This document shows, in pieces, positions 52,347-59,876 of a DNA stretch of 62,017 nt. Location: NCBI GenBank assembly GCA_902526085.1, contig CABZJN010000005.1:1-62017 (forward strand), written 5' to 3'. This DNA comes from an uncultured Pelagibacteraceae bacterium (lineage in GTDB: Bacteria > Pseudomonadota > Alphaproteobacteria > Pelagibacterales > Pelagibacteraceae). Each line of letters begins with the position of its first letter. Within the stretch, counting starts at the first letter, position 1. Both the position numbers and the translations under genes were made by a program. The notes under the pieces are model-generated. The model saw nothing but the letters and a program-made list of their open reading frames with translations. It searched no databases and had not been told where the DNA came from.

Positions 52347-53612
52347 ATGTTTGCATTAGCATCTATATTATCTTTAGTAACTTTAATAATTTCTGTACCA
52401 ATTTTTTTAGTATTTGGGTTAGGTAGCTCTATTGCTGCTATTGGTGGGCTAAATCTTCCTTGGTCTGTTTTAATTCAAGTATCTTTTGGGGCTTTAACAA
52501 AACATGTTCTTATAGCAGTGCCATTATTTATTTTCAGTGGAATGGCAATGCTAAAAGGTGGAGCAGCACTACGACTTGTAAGATTTGCAACAACTTTAGT
52601 TGGACATTGGCCTGGCGGTCTGGGTGTTGCAATGGTTATTGCAATGGGATTTTTTGCAGCATTCTGTGGATCTATTTTAGCAGCAATTACTGCAGTAGGA
52701 ACAATTATGATGCCTAAAATGATTGAGCAGGGCTACCCTACTCCATTTGTTGTTGTTTTAGCTGCATCAGCTGCATTACTTGAAGCTCTAATACCACCAT
52801 CAAATGCTGCTATTTTATTTAGTGCGCTTACATACGTGCCTGTTTCTAAAACATTTGCAGCTGGCATCATACCAGGAATTATACTTTTAATTTTAATGGT
52901 TCTGTTAGTTTTATTTAAATGTAGACATATAAGAGCAAATAAAAAAGCAACCTTTAAAGAGAGATTAAGTTCTTTTGTTGCAGCACTTCCAGCTTTAATT
53001 ACTCCAATTATAATTTTAGGTGGTATTTATGCAGGTTTTTTAACGCCATCTGAGTCTGCGGCTATAGCTGGGGTTTATGCTGTTGCAATAGGATTTTTAA
53101 TATACAGAGAATTAACTTTTTCATCTTTGCTAAGTTGTTTAAAAGATACGGCAATAATTACTGCAGTTATATTTTCAATTATTGCAACTGCAACTTTTTT
53201 AAGTGTTGTGCTTACTTATACTCAAGCCCCTCAAAAAATTATAACTTATTTTACAGATATGGGAGTAAGTGTGAATTTATTTTGGATAATGTTAGGAACA
53301 ATATGTTTAATTTTAGGAACATTTATAGAAATAGTTCCAGTGTTTTATCTAACAGTTCCAATTTTTGCGGCTTTAACATTATCTTTTGATCAAAGTCTAC
53401 TTCATTTATATGTTGTGTTTGTAGCTTTTGCTGGAATAGGAATGATTACCCCGCCAGTTTGTGTGGGAATATATACTGCTGCTGGTGTTATAAAAGAAAA
53501 TCCAGCTAACGCATTTAAAGAGGTTCCTCTATTTACTATAGTAGGTATTATTTATGGAATATTAATGATATTATTTCCAATTCTTTCAACTTGGCTACCA
53601 AGTCTTCTTTGA
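52347..53612 (+). CDS. dctM: TRAP transporter large permease (DctM)
   Basis: The 421-residue channel subunit shows VLIAVPLFIFSGMAML, AAFCGSILAAITAVGTIMMPKM, EALIPPSNAAILFSA and GMITPPVCVGIYTAAGV. The first PPS loop reads LIPPSNAAI where the other two DctM proteins here have IPPS(I/V)(V/I)L, and the second is PPVCVGIY rather than PPVG(L/M)NL(Y/F), so it belongs to a different DctM subgroup and may move a different substrate. It ends on the base before a convergent small gene. Confidence 0.93.
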   Translation: MFALASILSLVTLIISVPIFLVFGLGSSIAAIGGLNLPWSVLIQVSFGALTKHVLIAVPLFIFSGMAMLKGGAALRLVRFATTLVGHWPGGLGVAMVIAMGFFAAFCGSILAAITAVGTIMMPKMIEQGYPTPFVVVLAASAALLEALIPPSNAAILFSALTYVPVSKTFAAGIIPGIILLILMVLLVLFKCRHIRANKKATFKERLSSFVAALPALITPIIILGGIYAGFLTPSESAAIAGVYAVAIGFLIYRELTFSSLLSCLKDTAIITAVIFSIIATATFLSVVLTYTQAPQKIITYFTDMGVSVNLFWIMLGTICLILGTFIEIVPVFYLTVPIFAALTLSFDQSLLHLYVVFVAFAGIGMITPPVCVGIYTAAGVIKENPANAFKEVPLFTIVGIIYGILMILFPILSTWLPSLL

Positions 53613-53813
53613 TTATTCTAATTGCTCTCTAATTTCTTTTTCACAAATAATTCTTGCTTCTTGTGGGGCGATTTCTTTAAGTATTTTTCCTTTGGCTATA
53701 ACACAAGCTGATATAGATTTTTGAAGACTAAATTCCTCGTATTTTTCAACACTAAAATAAAGAAAAACTATTGCTGCTCCCAAAAATAATAACAATTTAT
53801 AATTTTTATACAT
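53613..53813 (-). CDS. Small membrane-anchored protein of unknown function
   Basis: A 66-residue protein with one hydrophobic segment near residues 7-20 and a charged remainder containing two Cys (SACVIAKG, ARIICEKE). Its ATG shares one base with the stop of the desaturase gene, so the two are coupled. A partner role for the desaturase is possible but unproven. Family not recognised. Confidence 0.55.
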   Translation of the reverse strand: MYKNYKLLLFLGAAIVFLYFSVEKYEEFSLQKSISACVIAKGKILKEIAPQEARIICEKEIREQLE

Positions 53814-54814
53814 TAAGAAACTTGTTGCTCTGGTAATGAAATATCTAAATGATAGTTTGGTTCATTTCTTTGTTTTTTAAGAGCTGGAATTATTTCTTTA
53901 TAGGTTTCAAATAATCCATCTTTAATTTCGGGTAACTGATCTTTTAAATGATGATGTAATTTTTCTAAATTATAAGCGGGGACAGTTGGAAACATATGAT
54001 GTACACAATGATACTCCATCTTCCAATAAAGAAAGCTTAGTATTGGGTTCAATTTCATATCCCTTGCTGACAATCTGTGATCTTTTACATCTCTAGCTAA
54101 GCCAGCGTGTTGGGTAAATGCAACGAATTTATGTAATCCTTTCCCATAATAATGAGGTAATAAAAGATATAACACAGGTAGCCATGAAGATATTAATAAG
54201 GACCAAATAATTATAGATAACCAAAGACCAACATAAATTCTTGAGATCAAGATAGCTCTTGGTCTTGCATTTTGAGGAATACTATCAATCATAACTTTAG
54301 TTTGTATGCCAAACGCATGTTTTATAACTTCAAAAGCAATACTTTTTTTAAAAAATAATAATTCACCAAAAGGAATTAAATTCATTATTAGTTTTTTAGG
54401 AGTATCTTTTAAATTATTGTCATATTCAATTTCATGATCATAAGGGTCTTTTGTTGAATAAGTGTTTCCATGATGAACAAAGTGGGTAAATCTCCATCTT
54501 GTAGGCTCAAAGTATGCCATGAAACATGAAATATAGTAAAATATTTCATTTAAAAATTTAGTCCTGAAAGCAGTTTTATGACCTGTTTCGTGCCAAATTG
54601 GATTACAAAAACAAAAGATATTTCCATAAATGTAAAACAATAATACTGACCACCAGGTACCCCAAGTTAAATATGCTAAATATCCAACAATGCTTAGTAA
54701 GATAAAATAAATACTTACATGCATTAATCCTTTGACGTCTGATTTTTTTGTTAGTTCTTTTAAGACATCTTTATCAATATTTGGTCTGAACCACTTTTCT
54801 AATTTAACGTCCAT
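53813..54814 (-). CDS. Fatty acid desaturase family protein
   Basis: A 333-residue membrane di-iron enzyme with three His boxes: HETGHKTAF, HFVHHGN and HCVHHMFP, and about four hydrophobic helices in two pairs. Such enzymes insert double bonds in acyl chains or hydroxylate related substrates. It lies between a TRAP operon and xsc, and follows xsc on the same strand by 37 bases, so it may be in the xsc transcript. Desaturation of lipids or of another substrate cannot be told apart by sequence. Confidence 0.85.
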   Translation of the reverse strand: MDVKLEKWFRPNIDKDVLKELTKKSDVKGLMHVSIYFILLSIVGYLAYLTWGTWWSVLLFYIYGNIFCFCNPIWHETGHKTAFRTKFLNEIFYYISCFMAYFEPTRWRFTHFVHHGNTYSTKDPYDHEIEYDNNLKDTPKKLIMNLIPFGELLFFKKSIAFEVIKHAFGIQTKVMIDSIPQNARPRAILISRIYVGLWLSIIIWSLLISSWLPVLYLLLPHYYGKGLHKFVAFTQHAGLARDVKDHRLSARDMKLNPILSFLYWKMEYHCVHHMFPTVPAYNLEKLHHHLKDQLPEIKDGLFETYKEIIPALKKQRNEPNYHLDISLPEQQVS

Positions 54815-54851
54815 AAACTACAGTAAGAATAAACATCATACATATATTTAT

Positions 54852-56636
54852 TTAACCTACCAACGATTTTTGAGGCTTCATATCACTTTTTTCAATTCCT
54901 GCTACCTCTACTGGTTTCTTCATAGCATCTCTTCTAAATGGTTCGCCTAATTCTTGATTTAAAATTATCTCTATGAATGTTGTAATTCCTTTTTTTTGAT
55001 CTTCACAGGATTGCTTAATTGCTTTAGTTGTTTCTTCCATGGTTTTGACAGCAACACCTTTTAAACCACAAGCATTAGCAACCTTAGCATAACTTAATTC
55101 TGGATCTAGTTCTGTGCCAATAAAATTATCATCAAACCATAGAATTGAATTTCTCTTCTCTGCTCCCCATTGATAGTTTCTAAATATAACCATAGTTATT
55201 GCAGGCCATTCCTCTCTTGCACAAGAACTCATTTCGTTCATACTTATTCCAAATGCGCCGTCACCTGCAAAACCAATTACAGGTGTATCTGGACATCCTA
55301 TTTTTGCTCCAAGTATTGATGGGAAACCATAACCACATGGACCAAACAAACCTGGTGCTAGATATTTTCTTGGCTTTTCAAAAGTTGGGTATGCATTACC
55401 TATTGCACAATTATTTCCAATATCACTAGATATAATTACATCTTCAGGCATTCCAGCTTGAATTGCTCTCCAAGCTTGTCTTGGAGACATTCTATCTGAG
55501 TCTCTTTCTCTAGCTTCTTTATTCCAAACTGTTCCTGGATCATCATCTTCATGGTCTAAACTGGTAAGAGTTTGTAACCATGCAGATTTTGTTTGATGAA
55601 TTAAGTTTTTTCTCTCATCTCTGCCAATATCTCCAGCTGTTGGTGAGAGTTTTTCTAAAATCTGTTGAGAAACCATTTTAGCATCACCACAAATACCAAC
55701 TGTTACTTTTTTTGTGAGTCCAATTCTATCTGGATTCATGTCGACTTGAATTATAGTTGCATCTTTTGGCCAATAATCAATTCCGTATCCTGGTAAGGTT
55801 GAAAATGGATTTAATCTTGTTCCTAAAGCTAAAACAACATCTGCTTTTGAAATTAATTCCATTCCAGCCTTAGATCCATTATATCCTAACGGTCCTACTG
55901 CTAAAGGGTGACTTCCTGGAAAACTATCATTATGTTGATATCCATTGCATACTGGAGCATCTAATTTCTCAGCTAACTTTTTACATTCTTCAATTGCATT
56001 ACCTATTACAACACCTGCTCCTGACAAAATTACTGGAAATTTGGCATCTGATAAAAGTTTGGCTGCTTTTTCGATGGCTTCTTTTCCTCCGCCTTGTCTT
56101 TCAAATCTTACAATTGGTGGTAATTCAATATCTATTACTTGTGTCCAATAATCTCTTGGTACATTTATTTGTGCTGGTGCTGAACCTCTAAATGCTTTTT
56201 CAATTACCCTATTTAATACTTCTGCCATCCTTGAAGGATCTCTCACTTCCTCCTGGTAGCAAACCATATCTTTAAATAAATTCATCTGCTCTACTTCTTG
56301 AAAACCACCTTGACCCATAGTTTTATTTGCTGCTTGAGGAGTAACTAATAATAAAGGTGTATGATTCCAATAAGCTGTTTTAATTGGTGTAACTAATCCG
56401 GTAATTCCTGGCCCATTTTGAGCAATAACCATTGACATTTTTCCAGTAGCTCTTGTGTAACCATCCGCAATTAAACCACCATTAGTTTCATGAGCAACAT
56501 CCCAAAAAGTAATTCCTGCTTTAGGAAATAAATCTGATATTGCCATAAATGCTGATCCTATTATTCCAAACGAGTGTTCAATTCCATGCATTTGAAGAAC
56601 TTTTATAAACGCTTCTTCAGTTGTCATTTTAGTCAT
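54852..56636 (-). CDS. xsc: Sulfoacetaldehyde acetyltransferase
   Basis: The 594-residue thiamine diphosphate enzyme converts sulfoacetaldehyde and phosphate to acetyl phosphate and sulfite. The N-terminal GIIGSAFMAISDLFPKAGI and DVAHETNGGLIADGYTRATG match Xsc rather than acetolactate synthase; the catalytic Glu is in AHETNGG and the TPP/Mg site is GDGAFGISMNEMSSCAREEWP with RNYQWGAEKRN. Start ATG at 56636 has AAAGG 7 bases upstream. It is divergent from suyAB by 91 bases. Sulfite made here can go to AprBA or the TSUP protein nearby. Confidence 0.93.
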   Translation of the reverse strand: MTKMTTEEAFIKVLQMHGIEHSFGIIGSAFMAISDLFPKAGITFWDVAHETNGGLIADGYTRATGKMSMVIAQNGPGITGLVTPIKTAYWNHTPLLLVTPQAANKTMGQGGFQEVEQMNLFKDMVCYQEEVRDPSRMAEVLNRVIEKAFRGSAPAQINVPRDYWTQVIDIELPPIVRFERQGGGKEAIEKAAKLLSDAKFPVILSGAGVVIGNAIEECKKLAEKLDAPVCNGYQHNDSFPGSHPLAVGPLGYNGSKAGMELISKADVVLALGTRLNPFSTLPGYGIDYWPKDATIIQVDMNPDRIGLTKKVTVGICGDAKMVSQQILEKLSPTAGDIGRDERKNLIHQTKSAWLQTLTSLDHEDDDPGTVWNKEARERDSDRMSPRQAWRAIQAGMPEDVIISSDIGNNCAIGNAYPTFEKPRKYLAPGLFGPCGYGFPSILGAKIGCPDTPVIGFAGDGAFGISMNEMSSCAREEWPAITMVIFRNYQWGAEKRNSILWFDDNFIGTELDPELSYAKVANACGLKGVAVKTMEETTKAIKQSCEDQKKGITTFIEIILNQELGEPFRRDAMKKPVEVAGIEKSDMKPQKSLVG

Positions 56637-56727
56637 AGTACAGCCTTTCTAATTCTTTTTTTTTAATTGTCAAAGAGCACGATTAATATATAAGATTCAG
56701 CGAATTTCAAATAAAGAAATCGTCACA

Positions 56728-57015
56728 ATGTCTAATACTGATATAATAATACATGATGAAAAAGACAACGTTGGCGTAGTTGTTATAGAGAAAATAAACC
56801 CACATAAAGATTGTAATTGTTGGATAATGGAAAACGATAAATCTGTTTCAATACAATCAAAAGACGAAATACCTTTAGGCCATAAAATTGCAATGGTGGA
56901 TCTAAATGAGGGTGACACTATTTTAAAATATGGGCATGATATTGGAAAAGTAGTTAAAAGTATTAAAAAAGGTGAACATGTACATGTTCATAATGTAAAA
57001 ACAAAAAAGTGGTAA
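56728..57015 (+). CDS. suyA: (2R)-sulfolactate sulfo-lyase, small (alpha) subunit
   Basis: The 95-residue protein is a SAF-domain (UxaA N-terminal) polypeptide: NVGVVVIEKI, IPLGHKIAMVDLNEGDTILKYG, then IKKGEHVHVHN, the typical metal-binding His stretch. With the next gene it forms a split lyase that eliminates sulfite from (R)-sulfolactate to give pyruvate. The same fold serves altronate or galactarate dehydratases, but the xsc and apr neighbourhood favours SuyA. There is no clear ribosome-binding site before the ATG. Confidence 0.85.
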   Translation: MSNTDIIIHDEKDNVGVVVIEKINPHKDCNCWIMENDKSVSIQSKDEIPLGHKIAMVDLNEGDTILKYGHDIGKVVKSIKKGEHVHVHNVKTKKW

Positions 57016-57018
57016 TAA

Positions 57019-58185
57019 ATGGAAATTCCAAAAAGTTTTTTAGGATATAAAAGAGAAAATGGTCGTGCTGGGACACGTAATCACGTTATTATACTTCCTG
57101 TAGATGATATTTCAAATGCATGTGCAGAAGCAGTAGCAAATAATATAAAAGGTACGATAGCTCTACCTCATTCTTATGGGCGACTTCAGTTTGGTGCAGA
57201 CTTAGAGCTTCATTTTAGAACAATGATTGGTACGGGAAAAAATCCGAACGTTGCTGCTGTTATAGTTGTAGGTATTGAGCCGAAATGGACAAAAAGAATT
57301 GTAGATGCGATCGCTACTACAGGTAAACCAGTTGAGGGTTTTAGTATAGAAGGTGTTGGAGATATAGATACTATTGCAAAAGTTTCAAAAAAAGCACAGG
57401 AGTTTTCTATGTGGGCATCAGAAAAACAAAGAGAAGAATGTCCCATGAGTGATTTATGGATTTCTGTAAAATGTGGAGAGTCTGATACAACTTCAGGATT
57501 AGCATCAAACCCAACAGTTGGAAATCTAATGGATAAATTGGAACCTTTAGGTGTTCACTTATGTTTTGGTGAAACTTCAGAACTTACAGGTGCTGAAACA
57601 GTTTGTGAAAAAAGAGGTAAGACCCCTGAAGCTCAAGCAAAGTTTAAAAAGACATGGAATGATTATAATGATTTCATTCTTAAAGAAGCAACAGATGATT
57701 TGTCTGAAAGTCAACCAACTGCAGGAAATATTGCCGGTGGATTAACTACTATTGAAGAAAAAGCATTTGGTAATTTTCAGAAAATTGGAGGATGTCAATT
57801 TATTGATGTTTTAGAGCCAGCCGAAGAACCAACAAAAGGTGCGGGATTGTACTTCATGGATACTTCTTCAGCTGCCGCAGAATGCGTTACTTTACAAGCA
57901 GCAGGTGGGTTTAATATCCACCTATTCCCAACTGGACAAGGGAATATTATAGGAAACCCTATAGAACCTGTGATTAAATTGACAGCAAATCCTCTCACAG
58001 CAAAAACTATGAGTGAACATATTGATGTAGATGTTTCAAAAATTTTATCTAGAGAAATGAATTTGAGCCAAGCGGGAGATGAGTTAATCAAATCAACTTT
58101 AAAGGTTGCAAATGGAAGATTAACTTGTGCTGAAGCTCTTGGTCATAAAGAGTTTGTAATGACTAAATTATATAGAAGCGCCTAA
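57019..58185 (+). CDS. suyB: (2R)-sulfolactate sulfo-lyase, large (beta) subunit
   Basis: The 388-residue UxaA-family protein starts [27 protein letters not shown], then has [20 protein letters not shown] with a conserved Cys, and [13 protein letters not shown]. It carries the iron-dependent elimination site. It follows suyA after 3 bases. Product sulfite and pyruvate feed central metabolism. An altronate dehydratase role is the alternative; no hexuronate genes are present. It directly abuts the convergent TSUP gene. Confidence 0.86.
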   Translation: MEIPKSFLGYKRENGRAGTRNHVIILPVDDISNACAEAVANNIKGTIALPHSYGRLQFGADLELHFRTMIGTGKNPNVAAVIVVGIEPKWTKRIVDAIATTGKPVEGFSIEGVGDIDTIAKVSKKAQEFSMWASEKQREECPMSDLWISVKCGESDTTSGLASNPTVGNLMDKLEPLGVHLCFGETSELTGAETVCEKRGKTPEAQAKFKKTWNDYNDFILKEATDDLSESQPTAGNIAGGLTTIEEKAFGNFQKIGGCQFIDVLEPAEEPTKGAGLYFMDTSSAAAECVTLQAAGGFNIHLFPTGQGNIIGNPIEPVIKLTANPLTAKTMSEHIDVDVSKILSREMNLSQAGDELIKSTLKVANGRLTCAEALGHKEFVMTKLYRSA

Positions 58186-59271
58186 TTATTTTTTTAATTT
58201 TGCTAATCTTTTATCATCCCAATTAGAATAAACTCTTCTAATCATTGCAGCTCCAACTCCAAGTACCACAGCAAGTAAAACTGAGGTTAGGCCATAAAAT
58301 ACGGGTAAATCTCTTGAAAAATTTAATATAAATTCACTTAATGGTCCTAAATTATCTGCAGCATTAACAATAGCACTTGTTGTTTTTTCATCTTTGATAA
58401 AAGTATCATAAGCAATTGCTATACCAACTAATAATAATAATATTGCTAAAATAGTTTTAAATTCTGAACTATCAATTTTTTCTCCAATTTTTTGTCCAAA
58501 CTGTACACCGATTATCGAACCTAAAATTAATACTGTAACTAAAATTAAATCTATAGTTCCATAATTTAAAGCATGTAAAATTGTTACAATCGCACTTATA
58601 AATATAGTTACAAAAAGAGAGGTTCCTGGAATTAACCTTGTTGGCATTCCAATAATATAGATCATTGCTGGAACTAAGATAAAAGCACCACCAATCCCCA
58701 TTATTGCAGCAATGAAACCAACTATCAAACCAATTATTATTGGAGTAAACGCACTTTCATAAAGTTGAGACTTTTTAAAACGCATTCTTAAAGGAAGACC
58801 ATGTATCCAATAATGTTTATGTAATTTTTTTCTCTCAGTAATTTTTTTTCTTGCTTTATCAATTTCTGAAACACCTTGAATTAGCATAAAGGTTCCTAAA
58901 ATTGCAAGGATGTACATATAAGCTAAAGAAATAACAACATTAATTTTACCAATATCTTTGAAATATGAAAAAGTTATGATTCCAAGTATTGTCCCGACAG
59001 TTCCTCCAATTACAATCATGAAACCCATTTTATAATCAAGTGTTCCTTTAAGATAATGGGTTGTAGATCCAGAGACAGAAGTTCCTAAAATATTACTAGC
59101 CTCATTAGGAACTGCATAAATAGGAGGTACACCTAAAAAAATTAAAAAAGGTGTCATTAAAAATCCACCACCAACTCCAAACAAACCAGATAAAATTCCT
59201 ACGACTAAACTAAGACCAAAAATGAAAAGTAAATTTATTTCGACTTGTGCGATTGGAAGAAAATACTCCAT
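58186..59271 (-). CDS. TSUP (TauE/SafE) membrane transporter, probable sulfite exporter
   Basis: A 361-residue protein with eight or nine hydrophobic segments and both TSUP motifs, GLFGVGGGFLMTPFLIFLG and AIMGIGGAFILVPAMIYIIG, separated by a basic cytoplasmic loop (KARKKITERKKLHKHYW). It is longer than the two other TSUP proteins here, with a C-terminal part ending in an extra helix. Its place between suyAB and aprBA suggests sulfite or sulfonate transport; this is inference from context. Direction of transport is not readable. Confidence 0.82.
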   Translation of the reverse strand: MEYFLPIAQVEINLLFIFGLSLVVGILSGLFGVGGGFLMTPFLIFLGVPPIYAVPNEASNILGTSVSGSTTHYLKGTLDYKMGFMIVIGGTVGTILGIITFSYFKDIGKINVVISLAYMYILAILGTFMLIQGVSEIDKARKKITERKKLHKHYWIHGLPLRMRFKKSQLYESAFTPIIIGLIVGFIAAIMGIGGAFILVPAMIYIIGMPTRLIPGTSLFVTIFISAIVTILHALNYGTIDLILVTVLILGSIIGVQFGQKIGEKIDSSEFKTILAILLLLVGIAIAYDTFIKDEKTTSAIVNAADNLGPLSEFILNFSRDLPVFYGLTSVLLAVVLGVGAAMIRRVYSNWDDKRLAKLKK

Positions 59272-59509
59272 TTAAAGTAATTATTCCTCTAGGAATATAA
59301 AGTCAATAAATATGAGTAGTTTTAGATAAAATTTTGTGCAGTACTAAGAAGTATTATACTCCACGCAAAAAAGATAAATAAATATAAAAATGATTTAATT
59401 ATTTTACTTATTTGATTTTGGAAGAATGAGGGAATATTTTTGAAATTTTCTTTAAAATTAGCTTGCATTCTCCAAATAACCATAAGTTATATAAAATGCA
59501 AATAATTTT
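59272..59509. other. Intergenic region between TSUP gene and the apr operon
   Basis: The 238-base gap is one of the longest in the window. It holds a 6-base inverted repeat (TATTCC at 59282-59287, GGAATA at 59292-59297, loop TCTA) 11 bases before the TSUP start, possibly in its leader, and a possible 53-codon frame on the minus strand (59322-59483). Near 59495-59510 runs of T and A form an AT-only dyad that could end the apr transcript. Confidence 0.5.
59322..59483 (-). CDS. Possible small single-helix membrane protein downstream of aprA operon
   Basis: This 53-codon frame would give an amphipathic N-terminal part (QANFKENFKNIPSFFQNQ) and one hydrophobic segment near residues 31-46 (SFLYLFIFFAWSIILL). 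There is no good ribosome-binding site; an inner ATG at 59468 has GGAG only one base away. It lies 26 bases after the 116-residue apr-linked gene on the same strand. It could be a chance frame in AT-rich DNA. Confidence 0.3.
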   Translation of the reverse strand: MVIWRMQANFKENFKNIPSFFQNQISKIIKSFLYLFIFFAWSIILLSTAQNFI

Positions 59510-59860
59510 TTAAAAAATAGTTGCTCCAAAAACTTTTACTTCGTCACCTTCTTCTCCAAGCACTAACCTTCCCAAAAAGTCACCTGGTATCTCAGTACTT
59601 GTCTGTCTATACAACACAGTTATATAAAGTCCTCGTCTTAAACACCCAATAGCTTTACATCCCTCTGCTAAACTTGAGATTAATTTATTACTTGCCCATT
59701 GTTTTCCTAGCTCAACTTCATTAGCCCCGTACATCATTTGAGATGAAAGATCTCTAGTAAAACCACCATAATCCTTAATATTTGAAGATTTAACTAAGTT
59801 TGCCCAAATAGGATCTGCAATTTTAATTATTTCCTCGTCGGATTTCTCTAAAAGACTCAT
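59510..59860 (-). CDS. Conserved-looking protein encoded behind aprA, function unknown
   Basis: A 116-residue soluble protein without signal peptide. Visible features are DPIWANLVKSSNIKDYGGF, a Cys pair in EGCKAIGCLRRGLYITVLYRQ, and a C-terminal VLGEEGDEVKVFGA. It starts 16 bases after aprA, so it is probably translated from the aprBA message and may help assemble or regulate the reductase. I do not recognise a family; it is too short and too polar to be the AprM membrane subunit. Confidence 0.7.
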   Translation of the reverse strand: MSLLEKSDEEIIKIADPIWANLVKSSNIKDYGGFTRDLSSQMMYGANEVELGKQWASNKLISSLAEGCKAIGCLRRGLYITVLYRQTSTEIPGDFLGRLVLGEEGDEVKVFGATIF

Positions 59861-59876
59861 TTACTTATCTTAAAAA

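Noticed and set aside
54852-56636. Acetolactate synthase
   Set aside because: The N-terminal GIIGSAFMAISDLFPKAGI and AHETNGG pattern and the sulfonate setting fit Xsc; no ilvH partner follows.
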